This document shows, piece by piece, positions 22,058 through 32,891 of a DNA stretch of 64,000 bases; the stretch's first letter is position 1; each line of letters opens with the position of its first letter. The notes under the pieces were generated by a model. That model saw only the letters and a program-made list of their open reading frames with translations. It was not told the DNA's origin and did no database searches. The DNA is from Gordionus sp. m RMFG-2023 (Eukaryota; Nematomorpha; Gordioida; Chordodea; Parachordodidae): NCBI RefSeq assembly GCF_954871325.1, contig NC_088776.1, positions 29,932,508-29,996,507 on the forward strand, read 5' to 3'. The position numbers were made by a program, and so were the translations under genes.

Positions 22058-22863
22058 TAGACTTACAAAAAACGAATCGAATAATATCTTTCGAATAGAA
22101 TAATTGTGCCTTCATATTCATACAAATCGAATAATTCATTATTCTTATTCATACAAATAAAATCATTATTTGATTCGATTCGAAAATTTTTCTGAAGTTA
22201 ATAAATTATATTTTACAAAAAAATTATAAACAGATGTGGGTGTCTTAAAAAGGCACCTTTAAGGATTCTACTAAAACTAAAATTGTCATTAGCATATCAT
22301 TTCTTGAATGGGGAGGGGGGGGGGTAGATATAGATTTTTGAGGGATTTTCAGAAAATAACAAACAAAATAAATCCAATGATTTCATAACATTATCTGTCC
22401 GAACAAATTGGCCAAAAAAACCTGATTTTTAGAATAAAAATTTCTTATAAAAATATTTAAATTCTTTTCTATACGTTATTTTTTTGATCTAATATTCTCA
22501 AATTCTATTAAAATTTTCTAAAAATATACATAAACATTTTATAAACATTAAAATATAATATAGAAAAAATATAATTATGATAGTTCCTAATTTGACAACA
22601 ACCGGTTTTTCAAGCATAGTCTTTCTATAATGGTTTCTTTTCTACTGAGAATAACCACTTACAAGCTGAAAATCCTTGAATGGGCATCAGTTGCCAAATA
22701 CGAATAATTTTGAATAACTCGAATCGAAAAATATAATTACTAATTCGACGAATATTTTTCTCATTATTCATATTCGATTCGAATTTTCGAATCAAATAAT
22801 TGTTCTATTCGTATTCGTAAAATACGAATGGAATTGAATAACAAATAATTAGTTTTAGGTCTA
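22058..22863. mobile_element. MITE-like element with CGAAT inverted repeats
   Basis: The left end TAGACTTACAAAAAACGAAT and right end TTAGTTTTAGGTCTA are inverted. Both sides are filled with ATTCGAATCGAATAATTC-like words (22075-22200 and 22690-22850). The right flank is CCCTTTAG (22864-22871). The matching left copy is found at 19440-19447, separated from the element by the later hAT 19449-22050. No transposase is visible; a poly-G stretch sits at 22311-22324. Confidence 0.75.
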
Positions 22864-22871
22864 CCCTTTAG

Positions 22872-23909
22872 CAATGCAGTATTTAGTCATACCGTTCGTT
22901 ATTATCGTTGGATAGTAATGAGTAAAATAACATAGAATATGGAAATGCAAAATTATAAATTTTATTTTTAAATTTAATTTCTTGGTCTCGGTGCGGCGAG
23001 CTGATATCTTATTTATACAATTTTTTTAGCCTATTTTTGAGCGTAGATTTATTAATTATTTTAGTAATTTCCCCGAATAGGCGAGTCATGATTTAATCTC
23101 TTTTTAGGTGATTATTATATTTGTGTTATTTATATTTATATTAAAAAATTTACATTATTTTTGATTGTATTTATGTTTTCACATATAAAAGGTGAGAAAA
23201 TTGTAAATTATTAATTTTCCTTTCTTGTATAAAAACTTTAATCCAAAGAAGTCATTAGGTATAAAAAAAGAATATTTTAAATAAAGGTTTAGGCGGCACA
23301 TTGCAATAGAAATCTCAATACAAAGGCCTTACATTATTATCTATCTACTTATTACATCTCCAACAAGTCCGACATTTTATGAGTAATGATTCGATGAAGC
23401 TTATGATATAATAAAAGACCTAGGATTTTTGCAGATGGTGATAATCAAGTCATTTTAACTGTATTAAACTTCCGATGTAAAAGCGGTATGAGCAAAATAT
23501 GGGAAGTGGTATAACCTATAAAACATAACTCCGATATCGGCGGGAGCACCTTGTCCTTTAAAGGAAGTGTAATCTTACTAAGTTTAACTTCTTCAAAAAT
23601 AAATATGGCCGTTTGGGACAATATTCATGCAAAGATTCTGGCTGAATTTAAAATTTGCTATTGGAAAATTATTTACAACTTACGATTAATTAAAAAAAAA
23701 ATTTTAAATTATAATAAGTGTAAAATCTGTAAAAAAAAAAACTTTACCAAGCAAACAAACATTATTTCTAGAATGAAACAATTAAAATATTTGAGAAATT
23801 AAGTAATGCATTAGTTTATGAACATATTTTTTATATTTACTAATATATTAAACTAAATAAAGTTAATATTGTCATATAAGCATAAAATTGAATTTGATCA
23901 TAATTATCA
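22872..23909. other. No recognised gene; one unassigned ORF
   Basis: The plus ORF at 23551-23802 (83 codons, start MSFKGSVILLSLTSSKINM, then lysine-rich) has no family features I recognise and lies in AT-rich DNA. I do not call it a gene. The beginning (22872-22900) is the continuation of an interspersed repeat also present at 42905-42935. Confidence 0.5.
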
Positions 23910-24392
23910 CAGGCGCGTGCGCAGGAATTTGGATTGGGGGGGGGGGGGGATTAATAAAATTTTTTAATAAATATTATTGTTAATTAAAAATACTAAGCAT
24001 AAATTTATTAGGACTAATAACTTTTCTAATACACAATTTTAAATTAATGTTAATTAAAAAAATATTATATATATAAACCAGCATTGAAAAACTATAAAAT
24101 ATATGTAAATTATAAAATATAAAGTGAATATAACCACGATATGAATAACTTAAATGACCCAAAATTGAAATTTGAATTTTTTGAGCCTTTAAAATATATA
24201 AAGTATAAAAAATTTAAATATTGGAAATATAATTTAATACACAAAAAATTTCTTAGGAATAATTGTATTTTGTATGTTTTGAGCTAATTTTTCAATTATC
24301 TATCCTTGCTTGGCGTTAAATACCTATGATTATTCAAAAGATCCAAATCATTCAATTTACTTTCAGAAGTTGTATTTCATAGGTATGTTTTT

Positions 24393-24702
24393 CAGAGACT
24401 TGCAGACCCGGCCCCCGAGCCGGACCGTATTTTGATTTTTTTAAACATATCCGGGCCGGGCTAGAAATTTTTTTTTAAAAAAAACACCGGGTTGGGCCTG
24501 AAAAACTTTTTAAAAAAAATATCTGGGCCGAACTGTATATTTTAAAACCAAATATTTGACATCTCCATTATAAAAATCAAAAATAAATATAATTTATTTT
24601 TAAAAAATTCGGACCGGGCCTGAAAATTTTATTTTCAAAAAAGCCGGGTCGAAAATAATTTTAAAAAAAAATCTGGACCGTGCCCTGCAAATGGTACCTC
24701 TG
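24393..24702. mobile_element. GC-patterned MITE, CAGAGACTTGCAG type
   Basis: The left end CAGAGACTTGCAGACCCGGC and right end CCTGCAAATGGTACCTCTG are inverted. The interior has CCGGGCCGGGC, CCGGGTTGGGCC and GGACCGGGCC words between poly-A/T runs. It is similar in style to the 10258 family but has distinct ends. The flanking 8 bases do not match. Confidence 0.65.
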
Positions 24703-24879
24703 CATGGCTCTGTTATTCTGTTCTCTCATTAGTTTACTAATGGGAAGAGTTGCTAATATATATATAGCCATTTTAATACATTGGAAATATAATCTAAAAT
24801 GTGTTTGAAATAATGCAACGCATCCATAGCATTTTTTGGGACTGTATCAACCATGGTTAATCTTTTAATCATATTCAGC

Positions 24880-25520
24880 TAATAAGGCATCATAAAATAT
24901 TTTAACATCTTCATGATAAAAATCTAACAAATATTTTTTTTTTATCACCAACTGAAAAAGGTTGGAAAGGCTTTTGTGGAAGTAATATCTGCGGATTTGT
25001 AAGTGCTGCATGATGAATTAAAAACCATTCATTTATTTGGGTTATAAATGTATCTAAGAGAGGGGACATTTGTTTTTTAATACTTTTCTACTGATCCTAT
25101 ATTCATGTTTTAACGATGAGCTTGCTTGCAAGTCGAGGGGGACAAATATTAAACACGTATAGCTCTGCTTTTGACTCAAAAATAACATATAAAATATGAA
25201 ATTCTTCGTCAACATCAGCTCTAATTTCCTTGAGTTCTAATAAAATGCTCTCCGCTATTCTCATCTTCTTAATCAAGTCAATGTCATGTTTTTGAAAAGT
25301 ATTACATAAAATAGTTGTATAATTAAATAATACATTTTAATGAGAAAAAATTTGCGATAGGTATTGAATCCAATAATTTTCTTGCTTCTGAGGAAATATT
25401 TCTTTCAAGCCATTGTGATATTTCAGTAATAGCATTAATAATCGGCTCTTCTAACTCCATAAAAGCTGTTGACTTGATCTCGTTGGACAAGCTTGCAATT
25501 TCTTCCTTCCTGGTGGACAA
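24880..25520 (-). pseudogene. hAT transposase remains (ZMYM/DUF4371 type)
   Basis: Read on the minus strand, 25310-25170 gives IDLIKKMRIAESILLELKEI then RADVDEEFHILYVIFESKAE, and further on PRLASKL and SPLLDTFITQINEWFLIHH. These are the conserved E-D-EEFH ... PR-A-R ... LLD-x-I-x-QLNERF blocks of this transposase type. The upstream ORF at 25520-25323 (SLSNEIKSTAFMELEEPIIN) should be the preceding helical part. Stops and frame changes separate the blocks. Confidence 0.65.
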
Positions 25521-25919
25521 GGAGTTTCAGAGATAATTATTATTTGACTAGAAATTAGATAAATAATACGCCACATTTGAAAATAATAGGTAAATTACGC
25601 CAAGGAAAACTTGAAATCGAAATTAATTGATAAAATAACTTGGTAGATGAATGTGATAAAAAAATATAATTAAATATATATATGAGATAGGAATAAATAT
25701 TAACAAATATAAATTAATATTAACAATAATATTTTTGAAAAATATAATCCGGCATCTGCATTTTTTGGCTTTGGGAATAGGGAGGGGGGGGGGATTTGTC
25801 CCCCTTCCCCCCTCCTCTGCGTACGCTCCTGTAATATCTATAAAAAATAAATGGTAATATTTTCTATAAGATTTTATTTTGAAAGTAATATGCTGTGTTT
25901 GGAAATTAAGGTAATAAAA

Positions 25920-25925
25920 TTTATT
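25920..25925 (-). promoter_or_regulatory. Possible polyadenylation signal of the PDCD4-like gene
   Basis: AATAAA on the minus strand lies about 135 bases past the stop codon at 26059. A second AATAAA is at 25878-25873. Such hexamers are common by chance in AT-rich DNA, so this is only a candidate. Confidence 0.35.
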
Positions 25926-26058
25926 CTGTAATAACGTTTTGATTTTCGGACATGACCTTGTATTTTTAAAGCAATGTCTACAGAATTAAATTCTAAAAAT
26001 ATCATACCAAAAAATCAAAAGATTAAAAATACCGTTATTATAATAAAAATGGTTCATA

Positions 26059-26415
26059 TTACTTATTAGGGATTTTGGTGAGAATATCTTTGGTCAAAAT
26101 GGAAGCGAATGAATAAGAGTCAGAAGATGATTTAAAACGGGCTTGAGTTACTCCTTTAATAGTTTGACTGTAGATAAGACCATTGAAATCACCATCTGGT
26201 CCCATCTTGTGTTCATTGACTATAGGTGAATTTTTATAGCAAAAATTTGATTTATTATCTCCTTCCGGTCCAATGGAATTGTTAGCATACTTTTCGTTTA
26301 TCATATTTTCCCAGTCATCTTCACAACACATTTCAACAAATTTTTCAAAAAGTAGCTGAGCGTTAGGTATTGAATAACTAAGTTCAGGTAGGTTTTCAAT
26401 AATCCGTTCAAAACC
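26059..26415 (-). CDS. PDCD4: PDCD4-like protein, last exon (end of C-terminal MA3 domain)
   Basis: Read from 26415: GFERIIENLPELSYSIPNAQ, LLFEKFVEMCCEDDWEN. This matches PDCD4 where the C-terminal MA3 domain runs RGYERIYNEIPDINLDVP then LERFVEECFQAG. The splice acceptor is TATCTTAG at 26423-26416. The reading frame joins in phase 0 to the exon ending at 27835 (Asp-Lys | Gly-Phe). After the domain there is a low-complexity tail with two GP(E/D)GD motifs, ending KDILTKIPNK and TAA. In animals PDCD4 binds the helicase eIF4A through its MA3 domains and represses translation. The tail differs from the vertebrate one and may be lineage specific. Confidence 0.87.
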   Translation of the reverse strand, partial: GFERIIENLPELSYSIPNAQLLFEKFVEMCCEDDWENMINEKYANNSIGPEGDNKSNFCYKNSPIVNEHKMGPDGDFNGLIYSQTIKGVTQARFKSSSDSYSFASILTKDILTKIPNK

Positions 26416-26759
26416 CTAAGATATTTTATAGATATATAAGCTAATTATGGAAATCTCAATTAATATCTTATCGAATGAAAAATATTTTATAAGCTTTTTA
26501 CTAAGGCTGCACCGATATACAATTTTTTCATCTATCCGATATTTATTTCAAACTGCATCGATACCGATCCGATATTTACATTTATCTATTTTTATCATTA
26601 TTTGATATAATATAAGATAATGCAATAATAAAAATATAAAATTTTTTTAAAGCGTTTTAATCATCCCTTAATTTTAGCCTTAATACAAATAAATATAAAT
26701 TTATATGCTAGCACATTATATATGTATTAACATTTTATAAAAACAAATTAAATATCAAA

Positions 26760-26880
26760 TAATAATATAATATAATTAAAACTAATATATTGGATATTTT
26801 TCTTTGATAAGAGCCTCAATAATATAATATAATTAAAACTAATATATTTGATATTTTTCTTTATAAAGATAAGAATTTCA
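26760..26880. repeat. Tandem duplication, ~57-bp unit, inside the intron
   Basis: Two near-identical units of AATAATATAATATAATTAAA ... GATATTTTTCTTT. It is probably replication slippage. Confidence 0.75.
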
Positions 26881-26897
26881 AGTTTATGCTATAATAA

Positions 26898-27038
26898 GCC
26901 TCTCCTATGTGTGCTATCTATAACACTAGCTGTGTTTATGACTGATTTAGGTGGAACACTTGCTACAAGAGATGCCAAATACTTACGTGCAAGATTTGCT
27001 AACGTTGGAAATCTTTGAGCATTCAGCCTCAAATACCA
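26898..27038 (-). pseudogene. ZBED-type hAT transposase C-terminal fragment
   Basis: Minus-strand reading gives WYLRLNAQRFPTLANLARKY then LASLVASVPPKSVINTASVI. The first part follows the hAT dimerisation pattern WW-x2-N-x3-FP-x-LA-x-LARKYL. The following SS-x-PSER-x-FS-x-AG motif is degraded (SVPPKSVINTASV). Only about 47 codons remain. Confidence 0.7.
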
Positions 27039-27834
27039 AAATAAGTGAATGATGCAAATTTTTTTATTCCAAGAGCGTTAATAAATAGGTGAAATGAGAG
27101 TTGACCGTGCTGTGGTTTAAGGGAAGTTTCTAACAAATAAAACTTTCCATGACAAGGAGATTGATAGAGTATGTAACAAAAACCTCGGATTAATAACATA
27201 TTAATGAAAATTATATTAAATAGCTTAAAACTAAATATTAATATATTGAATTTGATTATATTTAACCTTGACTGCTCAAATTATAGCATATTATTTGACT
27301 ATTAAAAAAAACCTAACCATAAGAGATTGAATAATATGCGTTTTGCGGGATAAAGATATTATCACATTTTAATCGTAAAGGGGAGTATAGTGCACCGTAA
27401 ACAGTTATCATTATGCAGCAGTGATAACATAGTGGTGATATCGCTGCGATATTTTCATATCATTCAAATTTCGATCCGTCGATCGCCGTAACATTTTCAT
27501 AAAGGTGTACATTTAATTTTGAAAAATATGCCATGATATTCTTTTCTTTTCTTCTCTTCATTTTATTCTTTTAAAATAAATTAAAATATAAAAAGATTTA
27601 CGAATAATAAAATGATCTTTACAATTTCTTTTTAATGTAATAAATATAATCTATTTCAAAATTAATATATTTTTTGTTAAAATAAATCACTTTATCAAAT
27701 AAAATATATGTAAAAAAATGGAAACTACAAGACTACAACCAATAGAATGGGAATTTCTTTCATTTATTTTTTATTTCAAAGAAAATAATGAAGTAACCGG
27801 TTGGGGTGGATACATTTAAATTTATAAAAAATAC

Positions 27835-28271
27835 CTTGTCAACGGAGTTGTAGTCCAGACAATCATCCACATCGACCAGGTAAGCCAAGAGGTGCCTAAT
27901 TTTAAATGCATTTTTTTTTGTGCCATCTTGAAGGGCCAGCTTAATGGCACGATAAACATACTCATGATTGAAATGGGGAACATTAAGTTCTCTCAAAGCC
28001 TGTCCAGCGTTTTCAAACTCGTTTTTACCGTAAGAGCTCGCACGATTTTTAGATACGTTTATATCATTCACAGTTGACCGAATATCAGAGTATAGAAAAT
28101 TTTTCAAAATACGAGTTATGGTCTTCATGAGAGTTTTAACCGGGATAACGCTGCCAGATATTCCCCAAATTTGACTGAGCGCAGCCAAGGGTGCTCTGGT
28201 ATTCAGGTCAAAATTAGTTTTGGTATAGAGAGGCAGATTTAGCAGACATCTAGCTTGGTTCAAAGATAATC
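27835..28271 (-). CDS. PDCD4: PDCD4-like protein, penultimate exon (linker and C-terminal MA3 domain)
   Basis: Read from 28271: LSLNQARCLLNLPLYTK, then SQIWGISGSVIPVKTLMKTI, TRILKNFLYS, and RELNVPHFNHEYVYRAIKLA. PDCD4 has the same order: WGSGGG-x-Q-x-VNHLVKEI, LLKEYLLSGD and KELEVPHFHHELVYEAI. The acceptor is TTTTAATAG just before 28271 and the donor is GTATTT at 27834. No ATG start belongs here, because the protein continues from an upstream exon not found in the window. An insertion of about 20 residues (DINVSKNRASSYGKNEFE) splits the loop that in vertebrate PDCD4 is GDISEAEHC. The family has two MA3 domains; only the second is present here. Translation initiation factor eIF4G also has an MA3 domain, but the WG-x-SG linker favours PDCD4. 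Confidence 0.9.
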
Positions 28272-29286
28272 TATTAAAAGATAATTAAACATGATGGATA
28301 GACTTTATGAATTAATCATATATAATGGATTGTTATTATATTTACCCCATCTCGTTTATATACTATCCTTGATTTTTAACTTACATTAATTTTCAAATTC
28401 AAAAATAATTATCTCTAAAAAATTTTTAAAATTAATTTAATTATATACGATATAAATTAATGTAAAAATATATTTAGAATCTAATTTTTATAAATAACAA
28501 GGAAAATATGTGTTTAAATGCTTAATGTAAATGTTGGCCCATGTAAATTTATCTACCTATTTTTAAAAATTAATAATCGTCTGCTTTTTTAAAAACAATT
28601 ATATTATAATTTAATTAATTTACAACCTTTCTAAATATTATTATTTCAAAGTCAGACAACAAATGTTCAAATTCGTAAGATCATTATTAACCCATATAAG
28701 AGAAGAAATTCTGAAGTCAATCTACCATTAGCTTACTACATAAATATAAAAATACAGGAGTTTTTGAGCCTAATTAAAATATAAGAAGATTATACGAAAG
28801 TATTTAAAAATAGGCATGACTCTTCTTTAAAAAATATGATTTGATTGGATTTCGGAATGAGAGACTTTTCACAACTATCTATGAAGATTACATTCAATGG
28901 GATATTCCTTCCACAAAGAAAAAAAAATTCAATTGAAATTTTGACATCATACTATTTAATATAGCCCAAGAAGAAACCATATTTAACAACATTACAAAAG
29001 AAAAAAGATTAAATTGGGCTTAAAATTAAAATACGTAAATAAGACAAAAGAACAATGTGGAAATACAATTAACGACGAATCCATTTTTAGAAATATATTT
29101 TGGGATAGCACGAAATAGGGTCTATAAGAAAATAAGCAGAAACCTTCCATCTTGATTGATTTTAAAGAGCCGTTAAGTTTTCATATAGTACAATGGTATG
29201 GAGTTGCGTGAGCAAAAGGCCTAGGAATTTTATTAATAAATAATATAATAATTTCTATTAAATAGCAAGATATCATTAACCAACTA
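28272..29286. other. No recognised feature; presumably upstream intron of the PDCD4-like gene
   Basis: There is no match to the N-terminal MA3 domain on the minus strand. A less AT-biased part at 28660-29130 has short open stretches on the plus strand (for example FKFVRSLLTHIREEILKS near 28668), but I do not recognise it. Confidence 0.5.
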
Positions 29287-29589
29287 CTAATGACCAGGGT
29301 TGTGAACCCTCCTTATAAGAAAAGTTCTGGTTCAGTGAAATATCCCTTTAACAAGTTCGGGTTCGCATTCCAGAAAAAAAGACTTATAAAATTTAGTAAA
29401 AATAACAAAAACATCAGTTTTTTAAAATGTATTTTATTATATTTAGTATTCACCATAAAATTTATCATCATAATAATACTACAATTTAAATAATAATATA
29501 TTTGTTTTTTTTAAATTTTATAAGCGAATCATCATGATAACTTCCAAAATCTAGATGTAAAAATTAAAATATCGATTTTTTATACCTAA

Positions 29590-29930
29590 GGCTTCATTTA
29601 TTAAATGTATGTAAGTAAGCATTGCTTTATTTAAAGCAGCATTATTACAAAATTGAGTCAATAAATAGGTAAAAAATATATAAATATGAAGCGTTATGAT
29701 GATAACGCTATATGACATTTGAAAACCATGTCGCGATAGTTGATAAAAAAATATGCAATGCGATTATAAAAATAATAGCGAATTCGAAAAGTATTTCTTA
29801 AATATTATATAAAATAATTATCTCTATTTTAGCTTTATCTTAAATTAGTTTTTAAAAACTGAATGAGCTGTCAAAACGCTGCGTTAAATAACGCAATGCT
29901 GAAGATAACGCGTTTACTATAAATGAGACC
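29590..29930. mobile_element. PIF/Harbinger MITE
   Basis: It starts GGCTTCATTTATTAAA and ends TATAAATGAGACC, inverted, with a TAA target duplication on both sides (29587-29589 and 29931-29933). Three-base TWA duplications and GG-x2-TCATTTAT ends are characteristic of PIF/Harbinger. The interior has inverted CAATGC, GCGTTAT and AACGC words, including a palindromic-looking centre around 29690-29920. It is non-coding. Confidence 0.85.
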
Positions 29931-30368
29931 TAACTTTGACAGTGCATTGCAAATTGCGTTTAATAAAACTATTGTGATTTTGTTTTTTAGTCTTTTAATT
30001 TAATAATCCAATAAACAACAATAAATATTTCTAAAATATATATAATATTATCAATTATGAAAAAAACTTATAAAAATGTGCTGGGAAAGTTATCAAATTT
30101 TTACAAATAAAAATGATTCCAAGAAAAATTATTTTCACAAAATATGTTTTTATATCGAAATATAAAAAAATATGTTTTATTACATTTTATTTATTTAATT
30201 TAAATATAGTTTTATTTTTATGTTATTTTTAATATATATTTTTAAATAAAAATTTAATGTTTAAACAAAAAATTCTTGAACCTTAATCCCTAAATTTCAA
30301 AAAAAGTTCAATCTGGTTTGAGTTCAGCAAAATATCGAGGGTTCTATTTTACGATTCGGGTTCACAAC

Positions 30369-30701
30369 TAGTGATCTGCATCGGGTCTAATTTTTCAAGC
30401 CCGGCCCGAAATTTTTTTAAAAAAGTTTTACCCGGCCCGGACCGAACCCTAATTTTTTTAAAAAATGTTTTGCCGGCCCGGCCCGAATTTATTCAAATAT
30501 AGAAATTAATTTTTATAATTACACAAAATAAACGATATATGTTATATGGGGTCTAATTTCTATAAATAAAATAAAATATTTTTATTTTGCATAAAAAATT
30601 CAACATAAAATTGATAAATCTATATATATTTTTAAAAAAATTCTAAGGCCCGACCAAGCCTGTTCTTAAAAACGGGCCGGGCATACTTTTGCAGATCTCT
30701 A
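30369..30701. mobile_element. GC-patterned hAT MITE (CCCGGCCCG family)
   Basis: The ends TAGTGATCTGCATCGGGTC and TACTTTTGCAGATCTCTA match the members at 10258 and 35375, and the AT centre matches 35375-35711 (AAACGATATATGTTA). It sits within the right terminal repeat of the 29295 element, splitting it. Confidence 0.87.
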
Positions 30702-31179
30702 TAGCCCTGATTAGGACATGAAGCTAATTACACCTTATAGCAGGATGGATTTCTTTAAAAACCTTAAGAGGATCATAATATCAAAAGGTTAACATGCAGT
30801 AGATCTGAATCTTATTAAAAACATATGAGGTTTACTTAAGCGAAAGTTTTGTAAACAATTTCCTAAAAGAAAGGATTCAAGAATAAAATTTAGTCACCAT
30901 CTTACAAACCCAATAGTCCCTACCAAATGCTTACACGTTTGATCCAGCCGACTCCACTGATGTAGAAATATTTTTAGTGACACCAAAACTATTTGTAATT
31001 TTCCGATTACCTAGCATGATATTATGGACGAAATACCGTCTTACCATGAAGCAGCTTCTCTAATTGTGGTCACTTATTAGAAAGGCTATTCCTTCCATCA
31101 AAAGCGATTCCTCGCCTAGGTTTGATGGGTTTCGCTCAATATTCCTACAGGATCTAACCGCACTTTACATCGCATAACA

Positions 31180-32566
31180 ATGCGACATTTTGGAAAAAAT
31201 TACCTAACTCATCAACCATATGCTTACTGGAGGCATACCATTCCGCCATAATTCCACTCCTATACGGAGCTTAACTCATCTCTCTCCATAAACCTAATAA
31301 AGATATTCGCCCTATTTTAATTGGATTCACTTGGCGCTGATTAACCACCAAGAAAGCAGAATATTTTTCACAATATTCAATCATCTGTGTCCAAATCAAT
31401 TAGGAGTCAACGTAAAAGGGGGATGTGAGCGATCCCTTCACACGACCCGGATGTATTTACATAGACCCCAGCGACTATGTCTTAGTTAAAATAGACTTTT
31501 TGAACGCCTTTAACTCTCTAATCCATAGAGCGTTTTAAAATCCTATTTCGAATATTATGCTAGTCCCTCTTATCTTCAATTTGGAGATAGATTGATTTTT
31601 TCTAGAGATGGAATATGTTTCTTTCTAGCGATGAAATACAACAAGGTGACCCTCTAGGTTCTTTTTGTTTTGTCTGGGCATTAATAGCCCAATATAAAGC
31701 ATAAATGACCAAAGCAGGTTAACATAATTTGTATATCGACACCGGATGAAGTTATGAAGGCAATCAAAATAATAAAATCCAGCGAGAGTAGTTTAGTACT
31801 GAAAATTAATCAAGACAAGAGCGAATATGTCCTCTTGTTTGTCAAGTTCTTCGCCGATATTTTACGAAAGATATCCCACATGAGCGATACACTATCCCGC
31901 CTCCCAGCCCATCAAACTTTAGCTTTCTTCCTATTGATTAACTACCTTCTAATCACAAGAATTTTATATACACTCCGATCATCACGAATCTTTCAATACG
32001 ATGTGAACCTCGCTGCGCATGAGTTCGAGATCCTCAATCTTAAATTAGGAGACCTATCTTGGTTACAGGCTATGTTACTAACCAAATCCGGCGGCATTGG
32101 CATAAGGTCACCCTCCCTACTTTCCGTTAGTGCGTTCATATCTTCTCGCTTGTTATGCGAGCCCATCATATACACACTCACAAAACATCCTGACCCCTTG
32201 CTTCTGTGGACAATTGATCTATGGAAGTCTATCTTATTAGTCGATCCTACCTCATCGGCACTATAGAAGGACTGCGATAAGCTAGTTGGCAACTCCATTC
32301 CATACCTTAAATCGAGGAACCAACCCTAGGATCATTCTCTATTCTTCTCCATTTCCGCAGACAGCGGGTAGGAATTTTTCGAGGCTTTCCCATCGCGAGA
32401 CCTTAACCAGATCCTAAGCAATGATATGCTACGTCACGCCAATTGGCCTTAGACCTAATTGTATATGGTAAATCACTGTATCATATTTCAAACGTCGGTC
32501 AACTCGGGGATTCCCTAACCTGGGATTTCTCATGCATCGATCCTCTTGCCCCTTCCAATATAGAGA
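31180..32566 (+). pseudogene. Reverse-transcriptase element fossil, copy A, first part
   Basis: The longest of three copies of one family. Parts in order: a conserved N-terminal stretch (about 31390-31450), the polymerase palm with an Asp-containing segment (~31485-31540), a YASPSYL-like segment (~31555), a QQGDPLG-like segment (~31645), and thumb and later parts with DKSEY (31815) and WLQAMLLTKSGGIGIRSP (32060-32115). The segment equivalent to the 57700 endonuclease-like module begins near 32500 and is interrupted by the pogo insertion at 32569. It is broken by many changes and old. LINE-like layout is likely, but the clade is undetermined and it lacks any feature I could tie to LTR elements. 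Confidence 0.75.
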
Positions 32567-32891
32567 TAGGGGAGACCGTGGTAAAACGATAGGCATTTTG
32601 CATATTTACCATAAAAATTTTAAACAAGAGTCAAACACAACAAATTATAGATCAATGTGTAGCCCCATCTCTCTTCTACAAGATAAAAAAAAGTGTAGCC
32701 CTCTACCTATAATATTTTAGGAGCTATGATTAGTTATGTAAAACTACTCATTTTCGCCATTTTACCCTGGGTACAGGATAAAATGGATAAGCACTAAAGT
32801 AAAGTGGTTAAAATAATATTTGACACATATTTATTGTTTTATTTAACAAATATTACAAATTTAAGATTTATTTATGATTTTTATTTAAAAA

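Larger units (their letters stand above)
23910..25831 (-). mobile_element. hAT element with CAGGCGCGTGCGCAG ends
   Basis: The ends CAGGCGCGTGCGCAGGAATT and CTGCGTACGCTCCTG are inverted, with long G runs inside each (23936-23950, 25783-25793). The flanks AATTATCA and TAATATCT match at only 5 of 8 positions. Transposase remains lie on the minus strand. A MITE (24393-24702) has inserted into it. A diverged copy of the same element occupies 51215-54055, and an isolated left end lies near 48425. Confidence 0.78.
26416..27834 (-). other. Intron of the PDCD4-like gene, with transposon debris
   Basis: About 1.42 kb with GT (27834) and AG (26416) borders on the minus strand. It holds a CTGCACCGATATAC sequence at 26507 (a word seen at hAT-like MITE ends), a short tandem duplication (26760-26880) and a ZBED-type hAT fragment (26898-27038). 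The rest is AT-rich with nothing recognisable. Confidence 0.7.
29295..30709. mobile_element. Non-autonomous hAT-like element holding two MITEs
   Basis: The left end is CAGGGTTGTGAACCC. The right end is GGGTTCACAA continued after an inserted MITE by CCCTG (30705-30709). Inside the ends, GTTCTGGTTCAGTGAAATAT and GAACCCTCGATATTTTGCTG are inverted relatives. Flanking CTAATGAC (29287-29294) and ATTAGGAC (30710-30717) match at 5 of 8 positions. No coding capacity is seen. The ORF at 29290-29493 runs over the left end and is not a gene. Confidence 0.7.

Noticed and set aside
26507-26600. CTGCACCGATATAC sequence as the left end of a complete MITE in the PDCD4 intron
   Set aside because: A matching inverted right end and target duplication could not be found, so only the word is noted.
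27892-28077. Plus-strand 61-codon ORF
   Set aside because: Antisense shadow of the PDCD4-like exon.
31993-32298. Minus-strand 101-codon ORF
   Set aside because: Antisense shadow of the reverse-transcriptase fossil, whose plus-strand reading has family motifs.
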